Below are positions 1 through 8,966 of a stretch of 64,000 nucleotides of DNA, one piece after another. Under the pieces are notes generated by a model. The model was not told where the DNA came from. It searched no databases and saw nothing but the letters and a program-made list of their open reading frames with translations. Position 1 is the first letter of the stretch; every line of letters begins with the position of its first letter. A program made the position numbers and the translations under genes. The stretch comes from an uncultured Chloracidobacterium sp. (GTDB lineage: Bacteria > Acidobacteriota > Blastocatellia > Pyrinomonadales > Pyrinomonadaceae), in the NCBI GenBank assembly GCA_936914845.1, contig CAKZGE010000003.1, forward strand, positions 248,001-312,000. The letters are read 5' to 3'.

Positions 1-1
1 A

Positions 2-782
2 AAGACCCATTATACGGACATCACCGGCGAGATAACCGTTTTCGAATCGCTCGCCGCCCTCGACGGCAAAGCAAAAGATGCCGGAATAATGATACTGCCG
101 GGCGTGGGGTTCGACGTCGTTCCCTCGGATTGTTTGGCCCTTTATCTAAAAGAGCATTTGCCAAATGCTGAGTATCTACGGCTGGCATGGTTCGGCATGG
201 TTCGGCATGGGCCGCATGTCGCACGGCACACAGTCCACAATGACGATGAATATCGGAAAGGGCGGTGCGATCCGCAAAGCAGGCAAGATAACGCCCGTCC
301 CTGCCGCTTGGAAAACGCTCGAAGTCGATTTCGGCGAAGTGACGAAGTCCACGGTCACTATTCCGTGGGGCGACGTTTCGACCGCTTTTTATTCGACCGG
401 CATTCCAAATATCGAGGTTTATACCGCCGTGCCGGCTTCAAATGTCAGATTGATGAAAGCGAGCCGCTACGTGGGGTGGCTGTTGGCCAGCGGCCCCGTG
501 CAAAGGTATCTTCAAAACCGCATTCCAAAAGGCGGGCCCGACACGGAAGAACGAGCCAAAGGCCGCACGCTGATGTGGGGCGAGGTGAGCGATGCCGCCG
601 GCAATACATTTGCTGCTCGCCAATTCGGGCCGGAAGGTTATCAGTTGACCGCCCTAGCTGCTTTGAACATCATCGAAAAGATAACGTCAGGCAACTTTCA
701 GCCCGGCTTTCAAACACCGGCCAAAGCATACGGCTCCGGCCTCATCCTTGAGATCGCCGGCACCCGCCGCGAAAACCTTTGA
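2..782 (+). pseudogene. saccharopine dehydrogenase-like NAD(P)-binding protein, 5'-truncated by the window and frameshifted
   Basis: The frame open from base 2 reads HYTDITGE, then LPGVGFDVVPSDC, as in the saccharopine dehydrogenase / trans-acting enoyl reductase family, whose N-terminal Rossmann part would lie left of the window. At about base 200 the family-like sequence jumps to the next frame (GRMSHGTQSTMT to the stop at 780-782). The jump coincides with an exact 10-bp tandem duplication at 191-210. Removing one copy restores a single frame reading LAWFGMGRMSHGTQ. The downstream part keeps good codon use, so the lesion is recent, is a reversible slippage, or is an assembly error. The substrate cannot be told. 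No operon partner is visible: gyrB lies convergently downstream. Confidence 0.75.
191..210 (+). repeat. 10-bp tandem duplication causing a frameshift
   Basis: TTCGGCATGG occurs twice back to back (191-200 and 201-210). A partial third copy, GGCATGG, precedes it at 184-190. Ten bases shift the frame by +1, exactly the shift needed to join the two halves of the dehydrogenase-like gene. Confidence 0.9.
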
Positions 783-897
783 GCTATTTGCCGGGTCAGG
801 ACAACGGGAGCGATAACGACCGGTTTACTTACACGCGACTGCGTACATTCTCAAAAAATTACGTTTTTGTTCACGAAACCAAACCGGCCGCCATAGA

Positions 898-3312
898 TCA
901 AATATCGAGATTTTTCACATCAAGTGCGTTGTCTTCGATAAATCGACGACGCGGTTCGACCTGGTCGCCCATCAGCACGGTAAAGATGCCGTCCGTTTCG
1001 ATGGCGTCTTCGATCCGTACCTGAAGCATGGTGCGCTTTTCCGGGTCCATCGTGGTTTCCCACAATTGTTCGGGGTTCATTTCGCCCAATCCTTTATAGC
1101 GCTGTATGCTCAGGTCCTTTTTGGCCAATGCTGTCACCTTTTCCACCAGCTCTCGGCGCGAATCGATCGTTTCGGCGGTGTCGCCCTCACCTAAGGTAAA
1201 GGGGGCCGAAAATGTTGATTCCAGCTTGCCCAACAGCTCCAGGGCCTTCTGAAATTCGACATAGCTAGCTATATTCCAATCGAAAAGTATCCGCACATTA
1301 TGCGGCGTTGTTATTTCGATCTCAAACAAACCGTGCTCTTCGTCGCTCATCAATTCGGTTGAATATCCGGCGTCCGCAATGCGTTTTTCGATCTGAGCCA
1401 GCAATTCTTCCTGTTCAAAAACTTTTCGCAGCTTTACATTTTCTTTGGTAAGTACACCTTCTTTGCCCGCAAAACCTTCGACGATCGCAGTCAAAAGCGG
1501 TGTTTCATGGCCCAAACGGCGAACGAACCTGTCAAAATAGCCGCTGAATTCGATGGCCTGTTCCAGAAATTTGCCTAGTTCGCGGCCGGAAAGTTCCTTT
1601 TCGTTGTTCGAAACTTTCAGATCATCCGTGCCCATCCGCATCAAAAATTGGTCCATCGCCTTTTCATTTTTGATGTATTCCTCTTTTTTACCGCGCTTTA
1701 CCTTATAAAGCGGCGGCTGGGCGATATACACAAATCCTTGTTCGAGCAGCTCCGGCATTTGCCGGTAAAAGAATGTCAGCAACAAGGTGCGAATGTGGCT
1801 GCCGTCAACGTCAGCATCCGTCATCAAACATATTTTGTGATAACGGAGTTTTTCAACATCGAAATCCTCTTTACCGATGCCGGTGCCGAGGGCTGTGATC
1901 AAAGCTTTGATCTCGCCATGGCCCAGCATTTTATCAAACCGGGTCTTTTCTACGTTCAAGATCTTACCCTTGAGCGGTAGAACCGCTTGATTTTTTCGAT
2001 CGCGGCCCTGTTTTGCCGAACCACCGGCAGAATCGCCTTCAACAATATAGAGTTCTGAAAGCGCGGGGTCTTTTTCTTGGCAATCAGCCAATTTCCCCGG
2101 AAGAGTTGAAGATCCGAGAGCCGATTTTCTCACGATCTCCCGTGCTTTTCGCGCCGCTTCGCGAGCCCGAGCGGCGTCAACGGCCTTGCCCACGATCTTT
2201 TTAGCAACGTTCGGATTCTCTTCAAAATATTCACCCAGCTTTTCATTCAAGAAAGATTCGACCGGGCCTTTGACCGGAGAATTCAGCTTTCCTTTCGTCT
2301 GCCCTTCAAATTGCGGCTGGGGTATTTTTACGCTGATGATGGCCACCATGCCTTCGCGGACGTCATCGCCCGTCAAAGCAACCTTGGCGTTTTTCATCAT
2401 GCCCGAACTTTCCGCATAGTTGTTGATCGTTCTGGTCAATGCCCCGCGAAAACCGGAAAGGTGTGTTCCGCCATCTACCGTGTTGATGTTGTTTGCGAAC
2501 GAGAAGATCTTTTCGTCGTAGCTGTCGTTATACTGCATTGACACCTCGATCGAAAGATCGTCGGTGACCATTTCAAAATAGAGAGGTTCATCGTGGAGCG
2601 GGCTCTTGTTCTTATTCAGATGCTTGACGAATTCTGCAATACCGCCTTTGTAATAGAATTCGTGCGATCTTTCTTCTTCTTCGCGTTCGTCACGTATAAA
2701 AATACGAATACCTTTATTCAAAAACGCTTTTTCGCGAAGCCTTTCAGAAAGCTTTTCAAAACTATAAACGGTCGTTTCAAATATAGAGCCGTCCGGCTTA
2801 AAGGTGATCTTTGTGCCGCGTTTGGTCGTTGTGCCTGTCTGTTTCAAAGGCGCGACCGGAAACCCGACGTTGTATTCCTGTTCGTGTGTTTTGCCGTCGC
2901 GCCAAATTTCCAGTTTTAGCCACTCGGACAAAAAATTGACGCATGAAACACCGACGCCATGCAGCCCGCCGGAAACTTTATATGAATTCGAATCGAATTT
3001 ACCGCCAGCGTGCAGAACGGTCATCACCACCTCTGCTGCCGACCGCTTTTCCTGCTTGTGCATATCGGTCGGAATGCCGCGGCCATTATCGATGACCGTG
3101 ATAGAATTATCTATATGGATCGTTACCTCGATCGTGTCGCAAAATCCGGCCAATGCTTCATCGACCGAATTATCCACCACCTCATAGACCAAATGGTGCA
3201 AGCCCATGTCGCCCGTTGAACCGATGTACATCGCCGGCCGCTTGCGAACCGCATCACGCCCCTCAAGAACCGTGATCGAATCTGCACCGTAATCTGTTTT
3301 TGCTTTAGCCAA
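898..3312 (-). CDS. gyrB: DNA gyrase subunit B
   Basis: This is the ATPase subunit of DNA gyrase (type IIA topoisomerase), which introduces negative supercoils together with GyrA. The N-terminal GHKL ATPase shows VDEALAG and DNGRGIP. The TOPRIM region shows EGDSAGG (about residue 425) and DADVDGSHIRTLLLTFFYRQ, and the tail has IQRYKGLGEMNPEQLWETTMDP. At 804 residues it is the long Gram-negative form, with an insert of about 165 residues between the TOPRIM part and the QRYKGLGEMN tail, rather than the roughly 640-residue form. It stands alone, without dnaA, dnaN or recF beside it. Its start MAKAKTDYG lies about 110 bases downstream of an extended -10 element. Confidence 0.98.
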   Translation of the reverse strand: MAKAKTDYGADSITVLEGRDAVRKRPAMYIGSTGDMGLHHLVYEVVDNSVDEALAGFCDTIEVTIHIDNSITVIDNGRGIPTDMHKQEKRSAAEVVMTVLHAGGKFDSNSYKVSGGLHGVGVSCVNFLSEWLKLEIWRDGKTHEQEYNVGFPVAPLKQTGTTTKRGTKITFKPDGSIFETTVYSFEKLSERLREKAFLNKGIRIFIRDEREEEERSHEFYYKGGIAEFVKHLNKNKSPLHDEPLYFEMVTDDLSIEVSMQYNDSYDEKIFSFANNINTVDGGTHLSGFRGALTRTINNYAESSGMMKNAKVALTGDDVREGMVAIISVKIPQPQFEGQTKGKLNSPVKGPVESFLNEKLGEYFEENPNVAKKIVGKAVDAARAREAARKAREIVRKSALGSSTLPGKLADCQEKDPALSELYIVEGDSAGGSAKQGRDRKNQAVLPLKGKILNVEKTRFDKMLGHGEIKALITALGTGIGKEDFDVEKLRYHKICLMTDADVDGSHIRTLLLTFFYRQMPELLEQGFVYIAQPPLYKVKRGKKEEYIKNEKAMDQFLMRMGTDDLKVSNNEKELSGRELGKFLEQAIEFSGYFDRFVRRLGHETPLLTAIVEGFAGKEGVLTKENVKLRKVFEQEELLAQIEKRIADAGYSTELMSDEEHGLFEIEITTPHNVRILFDWNIASYVEFQKALELLGKLESTFSAPFTLGEGDTAETIDSRRELVEKVTALAKKDLSIQRYKGLGEMNPEQLWETTMDPEKRTMLQVRIEDAIETDGIFTVLMGDQVEPRRRFIEDNALDVKNLDI

Positions 3313-3427
3313 TTAAGTAAACCTCTTTATTAAACATGCCGATGTCCGCGAAAAAATCTCAATTGTCTTAAAATGTTTCGAGGACATGGGCGGATTGATT
3401 GAATAATCGCTTTAAGATCAATAGGAT

Positions 3428-3436
3428 ATTATAGCA
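3428..3436 (-). promoter_or_regulatory. extended -10 promoter of gyrB
   Basis: Read on the minus strand, the sequence is TGCTATAAT, a perfect TATAAT with a TGn extension. No good -35 lies 16-18 bases upstream, as is usual for extended -10 promoters. Transcription would start near 3421 and leave a leader of about 109 bases before gyrB. Confidence 0.6.
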
Positions 3437-3475
3437 TTTTCCATAAATTTTTACAGCCGCCGACAAGCGAAAACT

Positions 3476-4024
3476 ATGACCAAAAGCGACCTGGTTCCTA
3501 ACCGCCCCCGGATACGCCGCGGAGATGCCAAAGATGCCGCCGCCCTTTCCAAACTCGCTCGCGAAACATTTTGGGACGCTTTTCATACACATCCGGCAAA
3601 CCGTCCGGAAGATATGGCCGCATATATGGCGCAAGCATTTAGTGAAGATCAGATCTACCACGAACTGCGAGACCAAAACAATATATTTTTTCTCGCAGAG
3701 ATCGGAGATGAGACCGCCGGTTACGCCAAACTTATCAGCGGGGCCGCAGAATCTTCTATCACCGCCGAGCGTCCGGCCGAACTTTCGCGGCTCTACATTC
3801 ACCAACGTTTTTTGGGTGGCGGTGTCGGGCCTGCTTTGATGGATAGATGTCTCGAAAGCGCTAGAGCCCTTGGCTGTGACGCCTTGTGGCTCGGCGTCTG
3901 GGAATTTAATCCGCGAGCACGTCGCTTCTACGAAAGATACGGTTTTAGGCCGGTCGGGACCCACATCTTCCAACTCGGTTCTGATCCGCAGACTGATATC
4001 TTGATGCAATTGGACCTCGAATGA
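3476..4024 (+). CDS. GNAT family N-acetyltransferase
   Basis: A 182-residue protein of the GCN5-related acetyltransferase fold, which moves acetyl from acetyl-CoA to an amine. The acetyl-CoA loop region is ELSRLYIHQRFLGGGVGPALMDRCLESA (about residues 102-129), followed by LWLGVWEFNPRARRFYERYGFRPVG, typical of motifs A and B. The layout resembles PaiA-like or ribosomal-protein/polyamine acetyltransferases, but the substrate cannot be fixed. It is divergent from gyrB, and the radical SAM gene follows after about 40 bases. No strong promoter stands out. Confidence 0.88.
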   Translation: MTKSDLVPNRPRIRRGDAKDAAALSKLARETFWDAFHTHPANRPEDMAAYMAQAFSEDQIYHELRDQNNIFFLAEIGDETAGYAKLISGAAESSITAERPAELSRLYIHQRFLGGGVGPALMDRCLESARALGCDALWLGVWEFNPRARRFYERYGFRPVGTHIFQLGSDPQTDILMQLDLE

Positions 4025-4048
4025 TCTTTTTCGGGACTGGTTCGTGCG

Positions 4049-4057
4049 TGCTATAAT
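4049..4057 (+). promoter_or_regulatory. extended -10 promoter of the radical SAM gene
   Basis: TGCTATAAT, identical to the element before gyrB. The predicted transcription start (about 4064-4066) falls almost on the ATG at 4067 and downstream of the GTG at 4058. This argues for a leaderless message starting at the ATG. Confidence 0.55.
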
Positions 4058-4066
4058 GTGTCACGT

Positions 4067-5086
4067 ATGCGACATATCGTGAACCCGCCAAACCCCTACG
4101 ACCGATTTTCCGCCGAGTATATCGGTGAACCGCCTCCGGTAAAGCTCGAAGTATTTATCGAAACCGCGACAAAAAAGGTGATAACCAAAGCTTTCGCGTC
4201 CGGTTGGGAAGGCGGGCGGCGGTTTACCGTTAATTGCTATCGCGGCTGCATCCATGGCTGCACATATTGTTTCGCTCGGCAATATCACGAATATCTGGGT
4301 TACGGTGCGGGAACCGATTTTGAGACGAAGATCGTAGTCAAGCCAAACACACCTCGACTTTTGCGCGAAGAGCTCAAGAAGACCCGTTCGAAAATGCCGC
4401 ACATCGATTTTTCTTTTGCGACAGACCCGTATCTGCCGCTTGAAGCTCATTACAAGCTCACACGTCGCTGTTTGGAAGTTTGCTCAGATTTCGGCGTTCC
4501 GGTCGGTGTTATTACCAAAGCACCGCTGGTCACCCGCGACATCGATGTTCTTAAGAACTTGAATGTGACCGTTTTCTTTTCCATTCCATTTTTTTCCGTC
4601 GAAAATTCTAAGCCTTTCGAACCATACGTTCCCGTGCCGGAGGCGCGCTTTCGGGCAATGGAAAAGCTTGCGGAAGCCGGCATTCCCGTGGGCATCGGAA
4701 TCGCCCCGGTCATTCCCGGCTATGCCGAATCAGATATTCCAAAGCTGCTTTCGCGCGCCAGAAGCTCCGGCGCTTCGCGAGCCTTTATGTCGCTGCTCCA
4801 TATTGATAACGATTCAATTGAGAACTATTTTGTGCAAAAAATGCACGAGCGGCTTTCACCCACCAAAGCGGCAAAAGTCATAAATTCCATCAAACGGGAG
4901 CGTGGCGGCAAGCTCCGGCACGATACCTACGCCCAACGAGGTGTCGGCATTACCGAACAATGGGAGATGACCAAAAAACTGTTCGACTTTCATTATCGGC
5001 GGTTGGGTTTTCAAACGAAACCGCCTGAAGAAGATGATCTGCAGGAGATACAGGACAAGCTTCCGATTCAAAATAGATTGTTTTGA
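4067..5086 (+). CDS. spore photoproduct lyase-like (SPL family) radical SAM protein
   Basis: A 339-residue radical SAM enzyme. The cluster motif is NCYRGCIHGCTYCFARQYH, giving CxxxCxxC ligands for a 4Fe-4S cluster that cleaves S-adenosylmethionine. It is followed by DFSFATDPYLPLE and a TIM-barrel-like body. The family (Rv2578c/SplB-like) is common in non-sporulating bacteria and its substrate is mostly unknown. DNA repair is only a guess. I chose ATG 4067 because the -10 at 4052-4057 would start transcription there. A GTG at 4058 in the same frame would add three residues but would lie upstream of the predicted transcript. Confidence 0.88.
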   Translation: MRHIVNPPNPYDRFSAEYIGEPPPVKLEVFIETATKKVITKAFASGWEGGRRFTVNCYRGCIHGCTYCFARQYHEYLGYGAGTDFETKIVVKPNTPRLLREELKKTRSKMPHIDFSFATDPYLPLEAHYKLTRRCLEVCSDFGVPVGVITKAPLVTRDIDVLKNLNVTVFFSIPFFSVENSKPFEPYVPVPEARFRAMEKLAEAGIPVGIGIAPVIPGYAESDIPKLLSRARSSGASRAFMSLLHIDNDSIENYFVQKMHERLSPTKAAKVINSIKRERGGKLRHDTYAQRGVGITEQWEMTKKLFDFHYRRLGFQTKPPEEDDLQEIQDKLPIQNRLF

Positions 5087-5256
5087 TGGATCATCACCAT
5101 ATCGTCTCCGTTAAATTTTGTTTAAATATCTTAAATATTCTTGTGCATTTCTATTTGATTTTGCTACGCTTAATCAGCCCAGATTCTCGGAGATTCCTTT
5201 GTGCCGATCTCTTCGGCATTACTTCTTACCGTTCAGGTAAGGATCAGGAGGGAAAA

Positions 5257-6204
5257 ATGAACAAGCTTTCTTCAATGGTCATTGTGATCACAATGATCGT
5301 CGCGTTTTCTGCAGCGTCTGCAAATGCACAAAGCTGGTGCGGTGGAACCGGCACATCCTACTATTACTACAACGGCTCATATTCGCCGTATCAAAATGGT
5401 ACCTGTCATGGGTGGACATCAACCGGGAGCGGCCATGTTTTCGGCGTAAATATGTATTGGAACCAGTCCGGCCGCAACGGTGTTCAAGGCTATGTTAGCA
5501 GCGGAAAGCGATATACCCACGATATGACCGATCTTAACGACAATCTTTCTGCTACGGGTACCTATTCCACCAATTTTCCGAGTCCATACATTGATTTTGA
5601 TGATGACGACGGAAACGGCGAATGGGAAGAGTGGGAGGTTACGGTCGAAAATTCGAGTTTTCCGGTCGTCGGCAGAAAATATTACCTTCAATTTTGGTCC
5701 ACGTGGAAAGCTTCTGCCGGGGCAAGCGGCAATGTTGCCTATACACCGGCCATTTCCGAAAAACTTTGGTACACCAGCGATAAATGGGACACATACAGGT
5801 ACGACCGTGGGTTAAACCGTCATTACAAAAAGACGGGCAATCTTTTTGAATCAGAAGAGATGCCGTCGAATGATCTGTTCAAACCGCGACCAGAAAATGA
5901 GAACGAAAAGCAATTTGAACATCGCCGCTTCGAAGAGCCGGTTTCGATCGAAGATTTTGCCGCCCAAATATCAAAAGAACAGATAGAGATCGGCGGTATA
6001 GCAATGGAATATGAAGTTGAAACTGAGGATGGCCCGCAGGTGATAACCGTCGGTTTGCCGTCTAAGGCAGATGAGCTTATCCCGACGGCTACCCTGCAAG
6101 AGGTATTAGCGGCCATGCCGGAAACCTACTCCATCAACAAATTTCGCGGCATCGTTTCGTACTACTTCGATCCGATCAAAAATCCGCATGTGGTAGGAAG
6201 ATAG
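5257..6204 (+). CDS. secreted protein of unknown function
   Basis: A 315-residue protein beginning MNKLSSMVIVITMIVAFSA with a signal peptide likely cut after ASANA-Q. The start is set by AGGAGG at 5246-5251; an upstream in-frame ATG at 5083 has no such site. The mature N-terminus is rich in Gly, Tyr, Trp and Asn (WCGGTGTSYYYYNGSYSPYQ) with two early cysteines, followed by an acidic stretch DFDDDDGNGEWEEWEV (possibly calcium binding). The C-terminal third is charged and helical. I recognise no family. It is followed at once by a strong terminator, so it is a single-gene unit, and is probably an envelope or extracellular protein. Confidence 0.75.
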   Translation: MNKLSSMVIVITMIVAFSAASANAQSWCGGTGTSYYYYNGSYSPYQNGTCHGWTSTGSGHVFGVNMYWNQSGRNGVQGYVSSGKRYTHDMTDLNDNLSATGTYSTNFPSPYIDFDDDDGNGEWEEWEVTVENSSFPVVGRKYYLQFWSTWKASAGASGNVAYTPAISEKLWYTSDKWDTYRYDRGLNRHYKKTGNLFESEEMPSNDLFKPRPENENEKQFEHRRFEEPVSIEDFAAQISKEQIEIGGIAMEYEVETEDGPQVITVGLPSKADELIPTATLQEVLAAMPETYSINKFRGIVSYYFDPIKNPHVVGR

Positions 6205-6232
6205 GAACTTCTACCGAACGATTTTGCAGACC

Positions 6233-6260
6233 GGCCCGGCTAATGTTCCGGGCCTTTTTA
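6233..6260 (+). terminator. intrinsic terminator of the secreted-protein gene
   Basis: A perfect 7-bp stem GGCCCGG / CCGGGCC (6233-6239 and 6248-6254) with an 8-base loop, followed by TTTTTA. It works on the plus strand only, because the other side has no T run. Confidence 0.8.
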
Positions 6261-7403
6261 TTTGCGGAGCGTTACCAAAATGGCGTCGCCGATGCGGCGT
6301 TCGCCGGTTTTGTCCGAGGGTGTATTGACGACCTTTCCATCCACGAACATGGTTGTCGAACCGCCTCCGTCAAGATTCGCGGCGTCTGTCGCTCCCATTT
6401 TCAGCAGAAATTCGGCCAATTCGGCCAACGTCATACCAACACTGACGTTCGGCTGTCGTCCGTCGACCGCAGCCAAAAGTATTTTTCCATCACGAAGTTT
6501 TGCGATGGCCGTTCGCGGATGGCGATTTTCGGCAAAACTTGCCGATGCCTTTTCTTGCTGCCAGGTGATCTTCACCTCGCCGCCGGATATCAATTGGCTG
6601 ACACCGTTCGTTATGTCCTCAGCCCGTGCAAATGCCACCGACGCTTTTCGCTCGCCCGGTTCCGCCAATAGATCGTCGAAATACTGCGCTCTTCGGCCAA
6701 TGCGTGCGGCGGCCGCCAATTCGACCGCCTTGTCGCCGTTTGCTGCCAGCACAAATCCATTCTTCGGTATCAGGTTTGTGCCGCCATTTGGTTTTATGTC
6801 AATGATCTGGCCATTTACAACGACTATTTGCAGATCGCGATTCCGGGCAACCAAGGCAGCTGGAAATTCCGACGTATAGAGCACCGCTTCGTTTGGCTTG
6901 ATCTCTCGATTGATGCCCGAAACGGTTAAAATTTTGTTTTTTATCTTTATCGAACCGCCGATATTCAGGTGTGCAATATCTATCTTAGTTTCGTGCTTTC
7001 CATTTTCGATAAAGACCGCAATGCGTCCATTCAAACTTTCGCTTAAAAGCTTTTTATCGATGTATAGAACACCAGCCGCCTCACCGGCAAATTCGGTGGA
7101 ATCGAGCCGGAAAAAGCCGGCGTTGATCGCGGCTATCGCATGATGACGCCTTGCTATCGACGAGGTCGTTTCGGTCCCGATGGCGGCATCGCCCGCATGA
7201 CGCACATCCAAGCGGACCTTTGCCGGGTCAAGCCGCAGCAAGAATATGCGCACCGGATCACCCGACAAACGCTGTTCGGTCTCGGCAAATTCAACTCCGT
7301 CGGCGACGGTTTTGAGATCCTGAGTCCAAGCCGTCGCCGCCAAAAGCAGGCACACAGCGGCGGCCAGCCGGATAGTGACAATAATTTTTCTAAGAATTTT
7401 CAT
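6258..7403 (-). CDS. secreted phosphodiester glycosidase (NAGPA domain) family protein
   Basis: A 381-residue protein with a signal peptide (MKILRKIIVTIRLAAAVCLLLAATA, then WTQ). The body matches the phosphodiester glycosidase / NAGPA family: INAGFFR, HPRTAIAKL, LAAVDGRQPNVSVGMTLAELAEFL and the signature LDGGGSTTM near the C-terminus. Known members remove a GlcNAc cap or cleave glycosyl phosphodiesters, and in bacteria many act on exopolysaccharides. The substrate here is unknown. Its start overlaps the end of the upstream MFS gene by 14 bases, so the two are probably translated from one message. Confidence 0.9.
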   Translation of the reverse strand: MKILRKIIVTIRLAAAVCLLLAATAWTQDLKTVADGVEFAETEQRLSGDPVRIFLLRLDPAKVRLDVRHAGDAAIGTETTSSIARRHHAIAAINAGFFRLDSTEFAGEAAGVLYIDKKLLSESLNGRIAVFIENGKHETKIDIAHLNIGGSIKIKNKILTVSGINREIKPNEAVLYTSEFPAALVARNRDLQIVVVNGQIIDIKPNGGTNLIPKNGFVLAANGDKAVELAAAARIGRRAQYFDDLLAEPGERKASVAFARAEDITNGVSQLISGGEVKITWQQEKASASFAENRHPRTAIAKLRDGKILLAAVDGRQPNVSVGMTLAELAEFLLKMGATDAANLDGGGSTTMFVDGKVVNTPSDKTGERRIGDAILVTLRK

Positions 7404-8913
7404 GCCGGTTCTCAGTTACCTCATCCCAAATGCGATGCCCATGCGTTTCTTTTAAAAGGATGGCTCCGATCACAAATGTCATTCCTGCGATCAGCATCGG
7501 ATAATAGAGTCCTGCGTAGATATTGCCTGTTTCGGCGATCAGCGAAACGCCGATCAGCGGCAGCAATCCGCCGAAGACACCGTTGCCGATATGGTATGGC
7601 AGAGACATTGCCGTGTATCTTATCTTCGCCGGAAATGCTTCGACCAAGTACGCGGCGATCGGCCCGTACACCATCGTCACCCAAAAGACCTGAATGAAGA
7701 TCAAAAAGATCAATTTCCATGCGGCCGGTTCGGCAAGCAACGCCCCAAGCCCGTTAAACGGCAAAACCTTTTCTGCGGTTACAAGCGCACCTTCGGGCGA
7801 AACCGTCTGCGGTGTCAGCTTTATAGCTCCGGTTACCGGATCTTTTTGCGAATTGGCCGTGACCACATTTGAACCGGCCGCCGATTGCATTGCCGAATAG
7901 ATAGGAATGTATGTCAGCATCGCCAGCAGACAGCCCCCTAAGATGATCCATTTCCGCCCGATGCGGTCGCTCAGCGCACCAAAGACAACAAAGAAGGGCA
8001 TTGCCATTAACAAAGCAATTGCGACGATATACTGGGCAGAGGTGTTATTGACGTTCAATATCGTCTGCAAATAGAACAGGGCAAAGAATTGGCCCGCATA
8101 CCAAACTACGCCTTGGCCGGCCGTCGCACCAAATAGGGAGATCAACACCCGCTTTAGATTTTCCCATTTGGTAAATGCTTCGATCAGCGGATTGGCTGAT
8201 GTCATGCCGCTTGATTTAACATGCTGGAATATCGGAGATTCTTCCATTCGCAGCCTGATGTAGAGCGAGACCACGACAAGCAATATTGATATCAGAAAAG
8301 GTATTCGCCAACCTGCGATATTTCCCGCCTTGCCGGCAAATTCTTCGGCGGACATTTGATTCTGCACGACCAATATCACGGCCAGCGACATAAACAGGCC
8401 CAACGTTGCCGTTATCTGAATAAACGACGTGTAGAAGCCCCGTTTATTGTCTGGCACGTGTTCGGCAACATAGACCGCGGCTCCCCCGTATTCGCCGCCG
8501 AGTGCTAAACCTTGGAGCACCCGTACGATCAGTAGAATTATCGGTGCCGCGATGCCGATACTCTCATAGGTCGGTAAAAATCCGATGATCGCCGTTGATC
8601 CGCCCATGATCAAAAGCGTTACCAAAAAAGCATATTTGCGTCCGACCACATCGCCGATACGTCCAAAAAACAAAGCTCCAAACGGCCGAACGATGAATCC
8701 GACGGCAAAGGTCGCCAGATAGGCAATGTAGGCAAATGTATCATTTCCCGGCGGATAGAAAAGCGGAGCGATGATCGGGGCCAGGCTGCCGAAAATATAG
8801 AAATCGTACCATTCTATCATTGTCCCGACGGCCGAAGCTCCGATCACCTGCCAGATCTTTGCTTTGGAAACCTGCTCGTTATACAATTCGGCAACATCCG
8901 AACCTTGCGTCAT
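7390..8913 (-). CDS. MFS transporter, metabolite:H+ symporter type
   Basis: A 507-residue inner-membrane protein with about 12 membrane segments. The N-terminus GTMIEWYDFYIFGSLAPIIAP, the loop FGRIGDVVGRKYAF and VLQGLALGGEYGGAAVYVAEHVP are hallmarks of the ProP/ShiA/KgtP metabolite:H+ symporter branch. It is longer than usual because of an insert of about 60 residues (PVTGAIKLTPQTV region) in a late loop, probably periplasmic. Substrates in this branch include dicarboxylates, osmolytes and shikimate, and the sequence does not discriminate among them. It overlaps the glycosidase gene by 14 bases and is divergent from the thioredoxin-like gene. Confidence 0.93.
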   Translation of the reverse strand: MTQGSDVAELYNEQVSKAKIWQVIGASAVGTMIEWYDFYIFGSLAPIIAPLFYPPGNDTFAYIAYLATFAVGFIVRPFGALFFGRIGDVVGRKYAFLVTLLIMGGSTAIIGFLPTYESIGIAAPIILLIVRVLQGLALGGEYGGAAVYVAEHVPDNKRGFYTSFIQITATLGLFMSLAVILVVQNQMSAEEFAGKAGNIAGWRIPFLISILLVVVSLYIRLRMEESPIFQHVKSSGMTSANPLIEAFTKWENLKRVLISLFGATAGQGVVWYAGQFFALFYLQTILNVNNTSAQYIVAIALLMAMPFFVVFGALSDRIGRKWIILGGCLLAMLTYIPIYSAMQSAAGSNVVTANSQKDPVTGAIKLTPQTVSPEGALVTAEKVLPFNGLGALLAEPAAWKLIFLIFIQVFWVTMVYGPIAAYLVEAFPAKIRYTAMSLPYHIGNGVFGGLLPLIGVSLIAETGNIYAGLYYPMLIAGMTFVIGAILLKETHGHRIWDEVTENRHENS

Positions 8914-8966
8914 GCCTTGAACTCCTTTTAGTTGTCTTTACCGAGAAATACGAGTAATTTCGTTCT

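Noticed and set aside
89..751. Two overlapping open frames (89-751 and 165-782) as separate genes
   Set aside because: The first matches the dehydrogenase family only up to about base 200, and the second only after it. They are one gene split by the 10-bp duplication.
898..3312. Replication origin (dnaA boxes) near gyrB
   Set aside because: No dnaA, dnaN or recF and no clustered TTATCCACA-like boxes were noticed around gyrB or mnmG.
3368..4009. Long antisense open frame over the GNAT gene
   Set aside because: No family pattern, and the opposite strand has a clear acetyltransferase.
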